A DNA stretch of 64,000 nucleotides from a bacterium (GCA_016125225.1 WGME01000006.1:48966-112965), one strand, 5' to 3'; shown: positions 28,451-38,888, numbered from the stretch's first letter. Made by a program: numbers and translations. The notes: a model not told the origin generated them from the letters alone.

Positions 28451-28522
28451 ACCAGCCCGCAGCGCGAGCAAGGGGAATTGCTGACCCGCGTTCATTGGCC
28501 CTTGCTCGCGCTGCGGGCTAGT
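28451..28522. repeat. Palindromic repeat family B, copy 3
   Basis: Left arm ACCAGCCCGCAGCGCGAGCA, right arm CCCTTGCTCGCGCTGCGGGC plus TAGT. It lies downstream of the toxin gene in the same layout as copy 2, so the pair of copies brackets the toxin-antitoxin genes. Confidence 0.9.
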
Positions 28523-28661
28523 CGCGTAATTCACTCACGCTCTGCGTGGGGGCGGTCGCTGATAGCACAGATGAATGGTCGGCGTTCCCAACAAGATAAA
28601 AAATTGTGATCTCAACCACCGTATGATACGTTCACATCGTATCTAACGGAGGCATGGAAGC

Positions 28662-29495
28662 ATGAGCAGCAGACGCAATCGCAGCCGAAATCGAAAAACC
28701 CGGGAGTCTGGAGCAACCAGCAATCCATCCACAGTTCAACAATCTCCATCGCAACCGCACCCTCCGTTGCCCGAACCACAAGCGAAAGCATCTCGCTGGA
28801 AATGGACTCTCGATCACCACCAAGCGGTGGCAAGCTACCTAGCAATTGCCGTCGCAGTTGCCGGGTTGTACTTCCAATGGTCGCAGCAGAAGGATACCGA
28901 CCAGCAAATCGAGATTCTTCGGAAGTCCATTCAGCAGGTTCACGCTCACGAAATTGCACCGCGTTTGGTCGTTGACACCAACGAAGAGGATGAATTGATT
29001 CTGGCTGGAGAGGGAATAGCAGTACAGCTAAGGAACGTCGGCAAGGGAGTTGCTAACAACGCGATCGTAAGGGTTCATTTCCTGCGGTTTGAGGGTGAAA
29101 GTTTAGAACCCGAACGCGTTGTTTCACGGAAAACGATTGCTCCCGGCGATTCCGTTCCGATCAGATTCAAATTCCCAGCACCGCCAGAAACTGCGGGCAG
29201 TGATATTGCGGTGATTGGAACCATTGGCCTGTATTGCCAAGACGATGATGACCATGAAATCATAGCAACACAACCATTCTCTCTCGAATTCCATCAAGAT
29301 AAACATGGCTGGTTTATCGTTCCCCATCTAAGAACACCGAACATCCATCGCGTGAACGTCAACCCTCGTACTTCCGAGAATGTGAGAACGGAACATGACG
29401 CCGGTAGGATCATCGATCATTTTGTAATGCAACAGCACGACAGGTTGCGGAAGTTCAAACAAACTTATGCCGAAGCAAGAAGTAATGAAGATTGA
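28662..29495 (+). CDS. One-TM protein with beta-rich domain, unknown
   Basis: A 277-residue protein of unknown function. A basic, disordered N-terminus (SSRRNRSRNRKTRESG), a Pro-rich linker and one membrane helix (residues about 54-72, AVASYLAIAVAVAGLYF) precede a short coiled coil (QQKDTDQQIEILRKSI) and a beta-rich domain (LRNVGKGVANNAIVRVHF, then IAPGDSVPIRFKF) like those of bacterial CARDB- or immunoglobulin-type proteins. Base composition is more AT-rich than its neighbours, which suggests accessory status. GGAGG nine bases before ATG 28662 is strong. Confidence 0.65.
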   Translation: MSSRRNRSRNRKTRESGATSNPSTVQQSPSQPHPPLPEPQAKASRWKWTLDHHQAVASYLAIAVAVAGLYFQWSQQKDTDQQIEILRKSIQQVHAHEIAPRLVVDTNEEDELILAGEGIAVQLRNVGKGVANNAIVRVHFLRFEGESLEPERVVSRKTIAPGDSVPIRFKFPAPPETAGSDIAVIGTIGLYCQDDDDHEIIATQPFSLEFHQDKHGWFIVPHLRTPNIHRVNVNPRTSENVRTEHDAGRIIDHFVMQQHDRLRKFKQTYAEARSNED

Positions 29496-29600
29496 AATGG
29501 CGAGTATGCCAACGAGTCCCGGGTGTCACGGGCACAAGATGTCGCGCCACGCAGGATGACTTTTCCGCTATGTGCCATGAACTGAGCCGGGCTTCCATTA

Positions 29601-29635
29601 TCAATCGTTCCCACGCAGAGCATGGGAACGATTGA
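29601..29635. repeat. Perfect palindrome (CGTTCCCA type)
   Basis: Arms TCAATCGTTCCCA and TGGGAACGATTGA (13 bp, perfect) enclose a nine-base loop. The CGTTCCCACGC...GTGGGAACG theme recurs in planctomycete intergenic DNA. It may serve as the 3' end of the preceding gene's transcript or be a dispersed element; only one copy is seen in this window. Confidence 0.8.
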
Positions 29636-29680
29636 GATGCTCTGGGCGCCACCGTATCTCCTGCCACCCTACCGCATTGT

Positions 29681-29710
29681 TTGATCAAATGCACATTCAT
29701 GGCGTACAAT
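29681..29710 (+). promoter_or_regulatory. Candidate promoter of gnd
   Basis: TTGATC and TACAAT are 18 bases apart, near the sigma-70 consensus. They would give a leader of about 140 bases before gnd. Sequence resemblance only. Confidence 0.4.
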
Positions 29711-29857
29711 TGCGGCAAGCCCGGCTGATGGGGCGCGGTGATTGGCGGAGCGCCCAACCCCGTGTCGCCGCAACATCAGTCTACACAAGACGTTACAAAC
29801 TCACGGGCGATGTGCCGTTCGTAATTTTGCCGCTGTGATCCTTGCAAAGCAGGTCCC

Positions 29858-31330
29858 ATGTCTCAACACGATATCGGTTTGATTGGTCTGGCCGTGATGG
29901 GTCAGAATCTGGTCCTCAACATGGCCAACCACGGGTTTTCCGTCGCGGTTTACAACCGGACCACGGAAACCACCGACAAGTTCATTGCCAGCCTGCCGGG
30001 CGAATCGGCCGACAAGGTGCACCCCGGCACGGTCGATCGCGTGCAGGGTTACCACGACCTGAAGGACTTCGTCGCCAGCCTGCAGACGCCCCGCCGCGTG
30101 ATGATTATGGTGAAGGCCGGTGGCCCAGTCGATGCCGTCATCAATGAACTCAAGCCGCTGATGGAGAAGGGCGACATTATCATCGACGGCGGCAACTCCG
30201 ACTTCCGCGACACCAACCGCCGTTATGCCGAGCTGAAGGCCGAAGGCTTCCGGTTCATGGGGAACGGCGTTTCGGGGGGCGAAGAGGGTGCCCTCAAAGG
30301 CCCGAGCATCATGCCCGGCGGCGATCCCGAAGCCTGGCCGTTCGTCAAAGACATCTATCAGTCGATTTCGGCGAAGGTCGGTCCGAATGCCGATATCCCC
30401 TGCTGCGAATGGGTCGGGGAAGCCGGAGCCGGTCACTATGTGAAGATGGTGCACAACGGCATCGAATATGGCGACATGCAGCTCATCTGCGAAGCCTACT
30501 TCATCCTGAAGCACGCCCTCGGCCTCACCAACGCCGAGTTGTACGACGTCTTCAAGAGCTGGAATGAAGGGGAACTCGAAAGCTACCTGATCGAAATCAC
30601 CCGCGACATTTTCACGGTGAAAGATCCGGCCACAGGGAATGATCTGGTCGACATGATCCTCGATACCGCCCAGCAGAAGGGAACCGGGAAGTGGATGAGC
30701 CAGCACGCCCTTGACCTGGGTGTGCCGACCACGCTGATCACTGAAGCGGTCTATGCCCGCTGCCTGTCGGGTCAGAAAGAGGCCCGCGTGAATGCGTCGA
30801 AAGTGCTGACCGGGCCGACCGACGCCAAGTTCACCGGCGACAAAAAGCAGTTTATCGAAGACGTGAAGCAGGCGTTGTATGCGTCGAAGCTGTGCAGCTA
30901 CGCCCAGGGTTATGTGCAGTTGGATGCCGCCGCGAAGGAGTTCGGCTGGAAGCTGAATAACGGCAATATCGCCCTGTTGTGGCGAGGTGGCTGCATCATC
31001 CGCAGTGCGTTCCTCGGCGACATCAAGGCCGCGTTCGACAAGAACCCGCAGCTCGAAAACCTGCTGCTCGACGACTTCTTCAAAGCGGCGATCGACAAAG
31101 CTCAACCGAGCTGGCGACGCGTGGTGGCCACCGCCGTGCAACTCGGCCTGCCCATCCCCGTCTTCAGTGCGGCCCTCAGCTACTACGACGGCTACCGCAA
31201 CCCGCGGCTGCCCGCCAACCTGCTGCAAGCCCAGCGCGACTATTTCGGTGCCCACACCTACGAACGCACCGATCAACCCCGCGGCAAGACCTTCCACACC
31301 GACTGGATTCACGAACGCAAGAATTCGTAA
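29858..31330 (+). CDS. gnd: 6-phosphogluconate dehydrogenase, decarboxylating
   Basis: A 490-residue cytoplasmic enzyme that converts 6-phosphogluconate to ribulose-5-phosphate and CO2 with NADP reduction (oxidative pentose phosphate pathway). The dinucleotide-binding [17 protein letters not shown] is at the N-terminus. The substrate/catalytic segments [36 protein letters not shown] and [20 protein letters not shown] follow, and the C-terminal [19 protein letters not shown] and YFGAHTYER are intact. Length fits the long homodimeric type. The 3' end with its hairpin terminator is partly duplicated about 1.1 kb downstream. Confidence 0.97.
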   Translation: MSQHDIGLIGLAVMGQNLVLNMANHGFSVAVYNRTTETTDKFIASLPGESADKVHPGTVDRVQGYHDLKDFVASLQTPRRVMIMVKAGGPVDAVINELKPLMEKGDIIIDGGNSDFRDTNRRYAELKAEGFRFMGNGVSGGEEGALKGPSIMPGGDPEAWPFVKDIYQSISAKVGPNADIPCCEWVGEAGAGHYVKMVHNGIEYGDMQLICEAYFILKHALGLTNAELYDVFKSWNEGELESYLIEITRDIFTVKDPATGNDLVDMILDTAQQKGTGKWMSQHALDLGVPTTLITEAVYARCLSGQKEARVNASKVLTGPTDAKFTGDKKQFIEDVKQALYASKLCSYAQGYVQLDAAAKEFGWKLNNGNIALLWRGGCIIRSAFLGDIKAAFDKNPQLENLLLDDFFKAAIDKAQPSWRRVVATAVQLGLPIPVFSAALSYYDGYRNPRLPANLLQAQRDYFGAHTYERTDQPRGKTFHTDWIHERKNS

Positions 31331-31389
31331 TCTGTCGCTGTGAGATGCAACAAAATGAAGCCCAGGGAATGCGTTCCCTGGGCTTCATG
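31279..31389 (+). repeat. gnd 3' end plus terminator, intact copy of a direct repeat
   Basis: The last codons of gnd, from CCGCGGCAAGACC, through the stop and terminator hairpin. It is matched by 32384-32493 in the same orientation. Blocks such as CCGCGGCAAGACCT and the hairpin core are conserved, and roughly three quarters of bases agree by eye. Confidence 0.75.
31356..31387 (+). terminator. Terminator hairpin after gnd
   Basis: Stem TGAAGCCCAGGGAA with TTCCCTGGGCTTCA around a short loop, then TGTTTT. The same AAGCCCAGGGA-type stem is reused after ftsK (46278) and in the decayed copy (32462). Confidence 0.75.
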
Positions 31390-31532
31390 TTTTCCCGTCA
31401 GAGATTCAGTCACGATTGATGCTGCGTGACAATATGTCAATTGGCTGCTACAAGATATCGGTTACCATCAATGCGGGCGACAGGCAGTTGATGGGATTTT
31501 CATTGAGACATGTTTGATGTTGGGATGACGCG

Positions 31533-32267
31533 TTGAACAAAGCTGACATCATTTCAGAGATACAGCGAACAGCCGCAGATAATGGAAACGTACCCCTAGG
31601 TGTTGCTCGCTTTGAGGCCGCTACGGGCATCAAGACTGCGGACTGGTTCGGTATTCATTGGGCACGTTGGGGTGATGCTCTTCGGGATGCAGGTTTCGAA
31701 CCAAACCAACTTCAAGGGGCCTATGAAAAGGAAGAACTCCTTCAGAAGTACGCTGAACTGGCAAGAGCTTTGGGTCGCATTCCCGTGAGGGGCGATCTGG
31801 GTCTGAAGCGACGAGCAGACCCAGACTTTCCGAGTTGGAATACTTTCGAGCGATTAGGTAAAAAGGCGGAACTGATCCGTAAACTAGGCGAGTTCTGTCG
31901 TTCACAGAAGGGCTTTGAGGAGGTAGTTCTGTGGTGCGAGTCATACTCAGGTTCATCGAAAGCGGAGTCAAACGAGGATGAACTATCTGCGGAAGAAGAC
32001 CATATCGGCTATGTTTACCTTCTCAAACACGGCTCTCGCCGAGAGTACAAAATTGGCTGCACAAATAACCCACTGAGGCGGGAGGGTGAGCTTGGTATCC
32101 AACTTCCTGAAAAGTGCCAACCAGTCCACTACATCCAGACCGACGACCCGGATGGTGTCGAGGCGTACTGGCATCGGCGTTTCTCCTCCAAGCGTAAAGA
32201 GGGCGAGTGGTTCTCACTTACGCCGCAGGATGTCCGAGCATTCAAACGGTGGCGCCGCATCTATTGA
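31533..32267 (+). CDS. GIY-YIG nuclease-family protein with N-terminal HARE-like repeats
   Basis: A 244-residue protein. Two N-terminal repeats (IQRTAADNGNVPLGVARFEA to WARWGDALRDAGFEP, and YAELARALGRIPVRGDLGL to WNTFERLG) look like homing-endonuclease-associated repeats that bind DNA. The C-terminal domain begins GYVYLLKHGSRREYKIGCT, with DGVEAYWHRRF and GEWFSLTPQDVRAF; it fits the T5orf172/Mug113 branch of the GIY-YIG nucleases. The start is TTG at 31533, with a weak upstream site. AT-richer than its neighbours. It lies between two copies of the gnd 3' end, which suggests a homing or integrative element. Confidence 0.78.
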   Translation: MNKADIISEIQRTAADNGNVPLGVARFEAATGIKTADWFGIHWARWGDALRDAGFEPNQLQGAYEKEELLQKYAELARALGRIPVRGDLGLKRRADPDFPSWNTFERLGKKAELIRKLGEFCRSQKGFEEVVLWCESYSGSSKAESNEDELSAEEDHIGYVYLLKHGSRREYKIGCTNNPLRREGELGIQLPEKCQPVHYIQTDDPDGVEAYWHRRFSSKRKEGEWFSLTPQDVRAFKRWRRIY

Positions 32268-32302
32268 ACTCGGGCGGGGTGGCGCTGACAGCTTCTGATT
32301 TT

Positions 32303-32383
32303 GTGTGCCACTGGCTCTGCCAGTGCAATGATGTGCGGGCCTGCCACTAAGATAAGGAAGACACTGGCGTAGCCAGTGGCACA
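32303..32383. repeat. Palindromic repeat family A, copy 1
   Basis: Left arm GTGTGCCACTGGCTCTGCCA, right arm GGCGTAGCCAGTGGCACAC, about 40 bases apart. A second copy is at 57926. It sits between the GIY-YIG gene and the decayed gnd tail and directly abuts the latter. Confidence 0.85.
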
Positions 32384-32493
32384 CCGCGGCAAGACCTACC
32401 ACACTGACTGACCGAGTACGCAAGATTTCGCAATCTGCCGGAGTGAGAGGAATCAACACGGAAGCCAAGGGATTGCCATCCCCGGGCTTCGTG
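32384..32493 (+). repeat. Decayed second copy of the gnd 3' end and terminator
   Basis: Starts CCGCGGCAAGACCTACCACA, corresponding to gnd codons for GKTFHTD, then an early in-frame stop, drifted codons, a gap of about two bases and the terminator hairpin (GAAGCCAAGGGAT with ATCCCCGGGCTTC). It ends three bases before the clpB stop. This is a non-functional tail, or a remnant of the gnd end displaced by an insertion. Confidence 0.75.
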
Positions 32494-32496
32494 AAT

Positions 32497-35106
32497 TTAT
32501 ATCGCCTCCGCCCGGAAGGTGAACTCGCCGTGCTGGACGTCGAGGTAGACCTTAGAGCCTTCGTCGAACTCTCCGGCGAGCAGGCGGTTGGCGAGTTCGT
32601 TTTGCAGCCGCTGTTGGATGACCCGCTTGAGCGGCCTTGCTCCGTAGACCGGGTCGTAACCTTCCTCAGCGAGGACATTCTTCGCGGCGTCGCTGACTTC
32701 GAGTTCGATATCCTGATCGGCCAGCCGCTGCTGCAGCTTGGTCAATTGCAGCTCGACAATCTGGCGAATTTCCTTCTTCTGCAGCGGATGGAACACAATC
32801 GTTTCATCGACGCGGTTGAGGAACTCCGGCAGGAACTCTTTCCGCAAGGCCCCGAGGACACGGCGGCGGATTTCGGCATCGTCTTCCTGGCCCGACAGGT
32901 CCATGATGAGCTGGCTGCCGATGTTCGACGTCATCACCACAATGGTGTTGGTGAAGTCGACGGTGCGACCGTGGCTGTCGGTCAACCGGCCATCATCGAG
33001 AAGTTGCAGCAGCACATTGAAGACATCGCGGTGGGCCTTCTCGATTTCATCGAGCAGCAGCACGGTATACGGCCGCCGCCGCACCGCCTCGGTCAGCTTG
33101 CCCCCTTCTTCATAGCCGACATATCCCGGAGGGGCCCCGATGAGCCGGGCCACGGAATGCTTCTCCATGAACTCCGACATATCGATGCGGACCATCGCCC
33201 GTTCATCATCGAACAGAAACTCGGCGAGGGCCTTGCAGAGTTCGGTCTTACCGACACCCGTTGGGCCGAGAAAGATGAACGACCCGATTGGCCGGTTGGG
33301 GTCCTGCATGCCCGAGCGGGAACGACGGACCGCATTGGCGACGGCGGTGACGGCTTCTTCCTGGTTGATCATCCGGCGATGGATGCTGTCTTCCATGTCG
33401 AGCAGTTTCTGCCGTTCGGTTTGCAGCATGCGTGACACGGGCACCCCGGTCCAGGTGCTGACCACCTTGGCGATGTCTTCTTCGCTCACTTCTTCTCGCA
33501 ATAGCCGTTGACCTTCATCGAGCGCGGCGACTTTGCTTTCCATATCAGCGAGCCGCTGCTCTGCGATCTTGAGTTGCTGTTCCGACTGGAAGGCCCGCAT
33601 GTAGTCGTCGTTGTTGTTGGTCCGCTGCGCTTGCGAGAACGATTGCTCGTACGCCGTGCGCAGTTTTTCGATTTCTTCTTTGAGCGGCCGCAATCCGGAA
33701 AGGGCCGCTTTTTCCGCTTCCCAGCGGGCTTTGAGCGTCTTCACCGACTCTTCGCGCTCGGCGATTTCCTTCTTGAGCGTTTGCAGCCGTTGCTGATTGT
33801 CCGCCGCCGATTCCTTGCTGAGGGCCGCGGCTTCGATCTGCATGCGGGTCAGTTGCCGGGTGGCTTCATCAATCTCGACGGGCATGGAATCCATTTCCAT
33901 CCGCAGTCGCGACGCCGCCTCATCGACGAGATCGATGGCCTTATCGGGGAGGAAACGGTCGTTGATGTAACGATCCGACAGCGTGGCCGCCGCGATGAGG
34001 GCATCATCAGTGATCCGCACACCATGATGGGTTTCGTAGCGTTCTTTCAACCCACGCAAGATCGAGATGGTGTCTTCGACCGAGGGTTCATTGACCTGGA
34101 TCGGCTGGAAGCGGCGTTCGAGGGCCGGGTCTTTTTCGATGTACTTGCGGTACTCATCGACTGTGGTCGCACCGACGCAATGGAGTTCGCCGCGAGCCAG
34201 GGCGGGCTTCAAGAGATTCGAGGCATCAACCGCTCCCTCCGACGCCCCCGCACCGACCACCGTGTGCAGTTCATCGATAAAGAGAATGATCTTTCCTTCG
34301 GCTTCGGTCACTTCCTTGAGGACCGCTTTGAGCCGATCTTCGAATTCGCCGCGGTACTTGGCCCCGGCAATGAGGGCCCCCATATCGAGTGCGATGACGC
34401 GCTTATCTTTCAGGTTCTGAGGCACATCGCCCATGACGATGCGGTGGGCGATGCCTTCAACGATGGCAGTTTTGCCGACACCAGCATCACCGACCAGCAC
34501 GGGGTTATTCTTCCGACGGCGCGACAGCACCTGAATCACACGGCGGATCTCATGATCACGGCCGATGACCGGGTCGATCTTGCCCTGCTTGGCGAGGGCG
34601 ACGAGATCCTTGCCATACTTTTCGAGGGCCTGATATTTGCCTTCGGGGTTCTGGTCGGTCACTTGTTGCGATCCTCTCACATCCTTGAGGGCATTGAGGA
34701 CATCGGTCTGTTTCACGCCATTGAGTTCGAGCACTTTTTTCGCGGGGTCATCCACGGTGGTGAGCGCGAGCAGCAGATGCTCGGTGGAGACGTACGAGTC
34801 CTTCATCTTCTCGGCGAGTTGGTCGGCCTGGTTCAGCACCTGCATCATCGCCGGGCTGGCATTCGCCTGTCCGCCGGACTGCTGAGGCAGCTTCCGCAAG
34901 TCGGCTTCCACGATGGAGGTCAACTGGCCAACGTTGATGCCGGCTTTCTCCAACAGCGGCCGCACGATGCCTTCACGTTCATTCAGCAAAGATGCCAGAA
35001 GATGCAACGGCACCAGTTGCGGATGCCCTTTGCTTTCTGCCAGTTGCTGCGCATTCTGCACCGCTTCCTGGGCTTTGACGGTTAATTTGTCCATGCGGAA
35101 AGCCAT
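32497..35106 (-). CDS. clpB: ATP-dependent chaperone ClpB
   Basis: An 869-residue Hsp100 disaggregase that works with DnaK to rescue aggregated proteins. Order: N-terminal Clp repeats ([20 protein letters not shown]), AAA1 ([18 protein letters not shown] with Walker [16 protein letters not shown]), the coiled-coil middle domain (about 410-530), AAA2 ([20 protein letters not shown], then [11 protein letters not shown]) and the D2-small domain ending [19 protein letters not shown]. The ATG at 35106 follows AAGGA by seven bases. It lies downstream of dnaK on the same strand, fitting a stress-response neighbourhood. Confidence 0.97.
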   Translation of the reverse strand: MAFRMDKLTVKAQEAVQNAQQLAESKGHPQLVPLHLLASLLNEREGIVRPLLEKAGINVGQLTSIVEADLRKLPQQSGGQANASPAMMQVLNQADQLAEKMKDSYVSTEHLLLALTTVDDPAKKVLELNGVKQTDVLNALKDVRGSQQVTDQNPEGKYQALEKYGKDLVALAKQGKIDPVIGRDHEIRRVIQVLSRRRKNNPVLVGDAGVGKTAIVEGIAHRIVMGDVPQNLKDKRVIALDMGALIAGAKYRGEFEDRLKAVLKEVTEAEGKIILFIDELHTVVGAGASEGAVDASNLLKPALARGELHCVGATTVDEYRKYIEKDPALERRFQPIQVNEPSVEDTISILRGLKERYETHHGVRITDDALIAAATLSDRYINDRFLPDKAIDLVDEAASRLRMEMDSMPVEIDEATRQLTRMQIEAAALSKESAADNQQRLQTLKKEIAEREESVKTLKARWEAEKAALSGLRPLKEEIEKLRTAYEQSFSQAQRTNNNDDYMRAFQSEQQLKIAEQRLADMESKVAALDEGQRLLREEVSEEDIAKVVSTWTGVPVSRMLQTERQKLLDMEDSIHRRMINQEEAVTAVANAVRRSRSGMQDPNRPIGSFIFLGPTGVGKTELCKALAEFLFDDERAMVRIDMSEFMEKHSVARLIGAPPGYVGYEEGGKLTEAVRRRPYTVLLLDEIEKAHRDVFNVLLQLLDDGRLTDSHGRTVDFTNTIVVMTSNIGSQLIMDLSGQEDDAEIRRRVLGALRKEFLPEFLNRVDETIVFHPLQKKEIRQIVELQLTKLQQRLADQDIELEVSDAAKNVLAEEGYDPVYGARPLKRVIQQRLQNELANRLLAGEFDEGSKVYLDVQHGEFTFRAEAI

Positions 35107-35232
35107 CGGTCAATCCTTTCAGGACGGACGTTCTCTGTCGTTCGACGATGGTCATCGTGAACGGCTTACATTGTAACGCTGGAATGACAGGGAATTGAGT
35201 ACGGCGAGACGAGCCGGAGGGGCAGGGGAGCA

Positions 35233-35265
35233 GGCGTCCCTGACGAGGGAATCATCAGGGACGCC
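35233..35265 (-). terminator. Hairpin between dnaK and clpB
   Basis: Arms GGCGTCCCTGA and TCAGGGACGCC (11 bp, perfect) with an 11-base loop lie 22 bases past the dnaK stop. There is no U-run. It may separate the dnaK and clpB transcripts. Confidence 0.65.
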
Positions 35266-35287
35266 GGGCATCGGTGCTTACAAACAA

Positions 35288-37189
35288 TCAACTCTTCTTT
35301 TCGAACTCGGCATCGATCACGCCATCATCGCCTTGCGACTGCGGGGCACCATCGGCACTGGGGCCAGCGGCCCCAGCAGCGGCGGCTTGCTCGTGCATCT
35401 TGCTGAAGGCCATCAAAGCCTGCTGCAGGTTCTCGACAGCCGACTTGATGGCGGCGACGTCTTCACCCTTTTCGGCTTCTTTCACCTTCTCCACAGCACC
35501 TTCCACGGCCGACTTCGCCGAGGCATCGAGCTTGTCGCCATGTTCCTTCAACGTCTTCTCGGTTTCGTAGATAACGCGCGAGGCTTCGTTCTTCGCTTCG
35601 GCGACTTCGCGGCGGCGTTTATCTTCGGCCGCATGCGATTCGGCATCACGCTTCATCTTCTCGACTTCGCCGGAGTCCAAGCCACTGGCATTCTGCACCT
35701 TGACGGTTTGTTCCTTGCCCGACCCCAGGTCTTTCGCTTTGACGCTGAGGATGCCGTTGACGTCGATATCGAACGAGACTTCGATCTTCGGTTCGCCACG
35801 GCGGGCCGGAGGAATGCCATCGAGGTTGAACTGGCTCAGCAGACGGTTATCGCGGGCCATCGGGCGTTCGCCCTGATAGACACTGACCGTGACCGCCGTT
35901 TGGCCATCGGCTGCCGTCGAGAAGGTTTCCTTTGCCGTCTTCGGGATGGTGGTATTGCGTTCGACCAGCACCGTCATGATGCCCCCTTCGGTCTCGATAC
36001 CGAGAGAGAGCGGAGTCACGTCGAGCAGCACCACGTCCTTCACGTCACCGGTGATAATAGCCCCTTGAATGGCGGCACCAATCGACACGACTTCATCGGG
36101 GTTCACGCCACGATGGGGTTCCTTGCCCTTGAAGAGCTTCTTGACGAACTCCTGCACCTTGGGCACGCGGGTGGAACCGCCGACCAGGACGACTTCGTCG
36201 ATCTGTTCCGGTGACAGCTTGGCATCACGCAGGGCGTTTTCCACGGGACCACGACAGCGTTCGACGAGGTCGTCCACCAGACGTTCAAAGTCGGCCCGGG
36301 TGATCGCCATCTGCAGGTGCTTCGCACCGGTATTGTCAGCGGTGATGAAGGGCAAGTTGATGTCGGTCGATTGCTGACTAGACAATTCCTTCTTGGCCTT
36401 TTCCGCTGCTTCCCGCAGACGTTGCAGGGCCATCGCGTCTTTCCGCAGATCGATGCCGTTTTCCTGCTGGAATTTGTCGGAGATGTAGTTCACGAGCTTC
36501 TGGTCGAAGTCGTCACCACCGAGGTGAGTATCACCGTTGGTGCTGAGCACTTCGATCAATTCGTCGCCAACTTCCAGGACGGAGATATCGAATGTCCCCC
36601 CGCCGAGGTCGAACACGGCGATCTTTTCATTCCGTTTGTTCTGCAGACCATACGCAAGAGCGGCAGCGGTGGGTTCGTTGATCACACGGTCCACGGTGAG
36701 ACCGGCGATTTCGCCGGCATCTTTTGTGGCCTGTCGTTGAGCATCGTTGAAGTACGCGGGAACCGTGATCACCGCGTGCTTGACGGTGTGACCCAGGTAC
36801 GACTCAGCCGACTCCTTCAGCTTACGCAAAACCATCGCCGAGATTTCCGGCGGGCTGTAGGTCTTGCCGTGGACTTCAACCTTCACATATTCGCTGGGTC
36901 CGCCCACGACTTTATAGGGCACGATCTTTTCTTCGGACTCGACTTCCGTGTGTCGACGGCCCATGAACCGCTTGATCGAGTAAATGGTGTTATGCGGGTT
37001 GGTCACCGCCTGGCGCTTGGCCGGGTCACCAACGAGGCGGTCCCCCTTTTCCGTGAACGCGACCACGCTCGGCGTGATGCGGTTGCCGTCCTGGTTGGCG
37101 ATGACTTTGACTTCGCCCCCTTCCATGACGGAGACCACCGAGTTCGTGGTGCCCAAATCGATCCCGATGATTTTTTCCTGGACGGCCAT
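35288..37189 (-). CDS. dnaK: Chaperone DnaK (Hsp70)
   Basis: A 633-residue Hsp70. The ATPase domain starts [20 protein letters not shown], with [37 protein letters not shown] and the linker [16 protein letters not shown]. The substrate-binding domain and helical lid follow, and an Ala/Gly-rich tail ends in [14 protein letters not shown] 37189 is chosen over two further upstream in-frame codons because GGAG lies eight bases before it. No grpE or dnaJ is adjacent. A sigma-54-like promoter lies about 100 bases upstream. Confidence 0.97.
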   Translation of the reverse strand: MAVQEKIIGIDLGTTNSVVSVMEGGEVKVIANQDGNRITPSVVAFTEKGDRLVGDPAKRQAVTNPHNTIYSIKRFMGRRHTEVESEEKIVPYKVVGGPSEYVKVEVHGKTYSPPEISAMVLRKLKESAESYLGHTVKHAVITVPAYFNDAQRQATKDAGEIAGLTVDRVINEPTAAALAYGLQNKRNEKIAVFDLGGGTFDISVLEVGDELIEVLSTNGDTHLGGDDFDQKLVNYISDKFQQENGIDLRKDAMALQRLREAAEKAKKELSSQQSTDINLPFITADNTGAKHLQMAITRADFERLVDDLVERCRGPVENALRDAKLSPEQIDEVVLVGGSTRVPKVQEFVKKLFKGKEPHRGVNPDEVVSIGAAIQGAIITGDVKDVVLLDVTPLSLGIETEGGIMTVLVERNTTIPKTAKETFSTAADGQTAVTVSVYQGERPMARDNRLLSQFNLDGIPPARRGEPKIEVSFDIDVNGILSVKAKDLGSGKEQTVKVQNASGLDSGEVEKMKRDAESHAAEDKRRREVAEAKNEASRVIYETEKTLKEHGDKLDASAKSAVEGAVEKVKEAEKGEDVAAIKSAVENLQQALMAFSKMHEQAAAAGAAGPSADGAPQSQGDDGVIDAEFEKKS

Positions 37190-37739
37190 TAAATTCACTC
37201 CCCATTTGCTGCCAGCAACGAAAGTGTTGTGGCGAAAGTTGTCACGGTGGAAATCGTGTCAGTTGGAAATCGAACGACACCTCATCATGCAGATCGCGTG
37301 CCAGTCCTTTTCCCATCCACATAAGACTTCCTAACCCATTTCCTCATAATGCCTTGCCGCTACAATGCCTGATGATTGTCTGGTAAAATCGCCAAGAAAA
37401 CTGCCAGACTGGCACTCCAACGAACATTTACCCGCCAACGTGACGACTGCCACTTTGGCACCACGACCGTCCCGGTAGGTTCTCTGCCACTTCATGGCGC
37501 ACGATTCCCTCATGTCCGGGAGGCCAAACATCGGCGCGGCTTGAATTTGCCACTATTGACTTGTACAAATCGTGTTCCGCGCTTGAAGTGTGCCGGGTGG
37601 GCTGAAGTTCCGTAACTTCTTCCCGGGGAGCCGTAAATCTCTCCATGCCTGCCATTTCAGACTGTAACACTCTACACGACTTGACGTTGCATCGTTTCCA
37701 TCCATCCTGATCCCAGGGTGGCCTTGAGTTGAGGTGGAC
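37190..37739. other. Divergent intergenic region between dnaK and pheA
   Basis: A 550-base region with no convincing gene. It contains the sigma-54-like site at 37287-37303 on the dnaK strand. No CIRCE operator (TTAGCACTC...GAGTGCTAA) is present. A GACTTGTACAAATCG-type motif with a TTGTACAA palindrome lies near 37559. Short open frames here look like noise. Confidence 0.5.
37287..37303 (-). promoter_or_regulatory. Sigma-54-like promoter upstream of dnaK
   Basis: On the minus strand TGGCACGCGATCTGCAT matches the -24/-12 consensus TGGCACG-N4-TTGCA at all but one core position, with the required ten bases between GG and GC. It lies about 100 bases before the dnaK start. It is uncommon for dnaK, so it needs proof. 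Confidence 0.4.
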
Positions 37740-38888
37740 ATGGCCAATAAGAAGGTGCCGAAGAAGCGTCCGAAATCTGCCTCAGCAACACCCGCCTCCG
37801 CCAGCTCGAAGCCCTCACCGGCCAAAGGTCCGACTGAGGCCGATCTGAAACGGATCGACGACGAGATTCTGAAACTCGTCAACAAACGGGCCGAAGCCAC
37901 TGCTCGGATGCTGGAACAGGCTCAAGATCGCCGTTCGCTGGTCTACCAACCGCGAACCGATGATGATCTGTATTCTCAGTTGGAATCGGACAATCCGGGT
38001 CCGCTGACGGGCCGTGCCGTTCGAGGCATCTTCCGTCAGATTCTCAGCGCGGTCCGCAATCAGGTCCGCACTCAGCGGGTGGCCTACCTGGGTCCGGCCT
38101 TCAGCTTCACACACATTGCGGCAATTGAACGCTTCGGCGAATCGGCCGATCTGATACCGGTCAACACCATCGCGGCAGTCTTCGAAGAGGTGAACCGCGG
38201 GCATGCAGACTTCGGTCTGGTCCCCATCGAAAACAGCACCGACGGTCGCATCATCGACACGCTCGATATGTTCACGCGGTTGCCGCTGCGGATTTGTGGT
38301 GAAGTGCAACTGGCGATTCATCACAACCTGCTGGGGCGGACTCCGCGGGCGGAAATCTCCGAGATCTACAGCAAGCCGCAGGCATTATCGCAGTGTCGCG
38401 ACTGGCTGAGCCGCAACATGCCGCATGCCCGGCCGATCGAAGTGGCCAGCACATCGACGGCGGCGCAACTGGCTCGCGATAAGCCCGGCGTGGCCGCGAT
38501 TGCCAGTCGTCAGGCCGCACTTGAGTATCAGCTCGAAATCCTGGCGGAAAACATCGAAGACAATAAAACGAATGTGACGCGGTTTGCCGTCATCGGTGAT
38601 CGACAGATGGTCCCCACCGGACGGGATCGGACATCGCTGCTGCTGCAGATTCCGCATCGTCCCGGGGCACTGTCTGACGCTTTGGCGATCTTCAAAGGGG
38701 CCAAGCTCAATCTGACGTGGATTGAATCGTTCCCGCTGCGGGGGCCGGAATCGGGTTACATTTTCTTCATCGACTGCGAAGGGCATCTCAAGGATGCCAA
38801 GATGAAGAAAGTGCTGGAACAACTAGCGGCAACGGCGGTGCGTCTGGAAGTGCTGGGTTCGTATCCGCGGAGCGAACCGCTGGAATAA
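37740..38888 (+). CDS. pheA: Bifunctional chorismate mutase/prephenate dehydratase
   Basis: A 382-residue P-protein of phenylalanine synthesis. A Lys/Pro/Ala-rich N-terminal extension (residues 1-30) precedes an AroQ-type chorismate mutase helix bundle ([20 protein letters not shown]). The prephenate dehydratase domain follows ([35 protein letters not shown], and the catalytic TRF region in [10 protein letters not shown]). A C-terminal ACT domain ([20 protein letters not shown], then [11 protein letters not shown]) should give feedback control by phenylalanine. The ATG at 37740 follows GAGG by five bases. Confidence 0.95.
   Translation: MANKKVPKKRPKSASATPASASSKPSPAKGPTEADLKRIDDEILKLVNKRAEATARMLEQAQDRRSLVYQPRTDDDLYSQLESDNPGPLTGRAVRGIFRQILSAVRNQVRTQRVAYLGPAFSFTHIAAIERFGESADLIPVNTIAAVFEEVNRGHADFGLVPIENSTDGRIIDTLDMFTRLPLRICGEVQLAIHHNLLGRTPRAEISEIYSKPQALSQCRDWLSRNMPHARPIEVASTSTAAQLARDKPGVAAIASRQAALEYQLEILAENIEDNKTNVTRFAVIGDRQMVPTGRDRTSLLLQIPHRPGALSDALAIFKGAKLNLTWIESFPLRGPESGYIFFIDCEGHLKDAKMKKVLEQLAATAVRLEVLGSYPRSEPLE

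Larger units (their letters stand above)
29496..29857. other. Intergenic region upstream of gnd
   Basis: A 362-base stretch that holds a perfect hairpin at 29601-29635 and a candidate promoter at 29681-29710 for gnd. No other gene is visible. Confidence 0.5.

Noticed and set aside
32443..35085. Long plus-strand frames opposite clpB
   Set aside because: Shadow frames of a high-GC gene. ClpB motifs on the minus strand explain the region fully.
37190..37739. CIRCE operator before dnaK
   Set aside because: No TTAGCACTC-N9-GAGTGCTAA or close variant is present on either strand.
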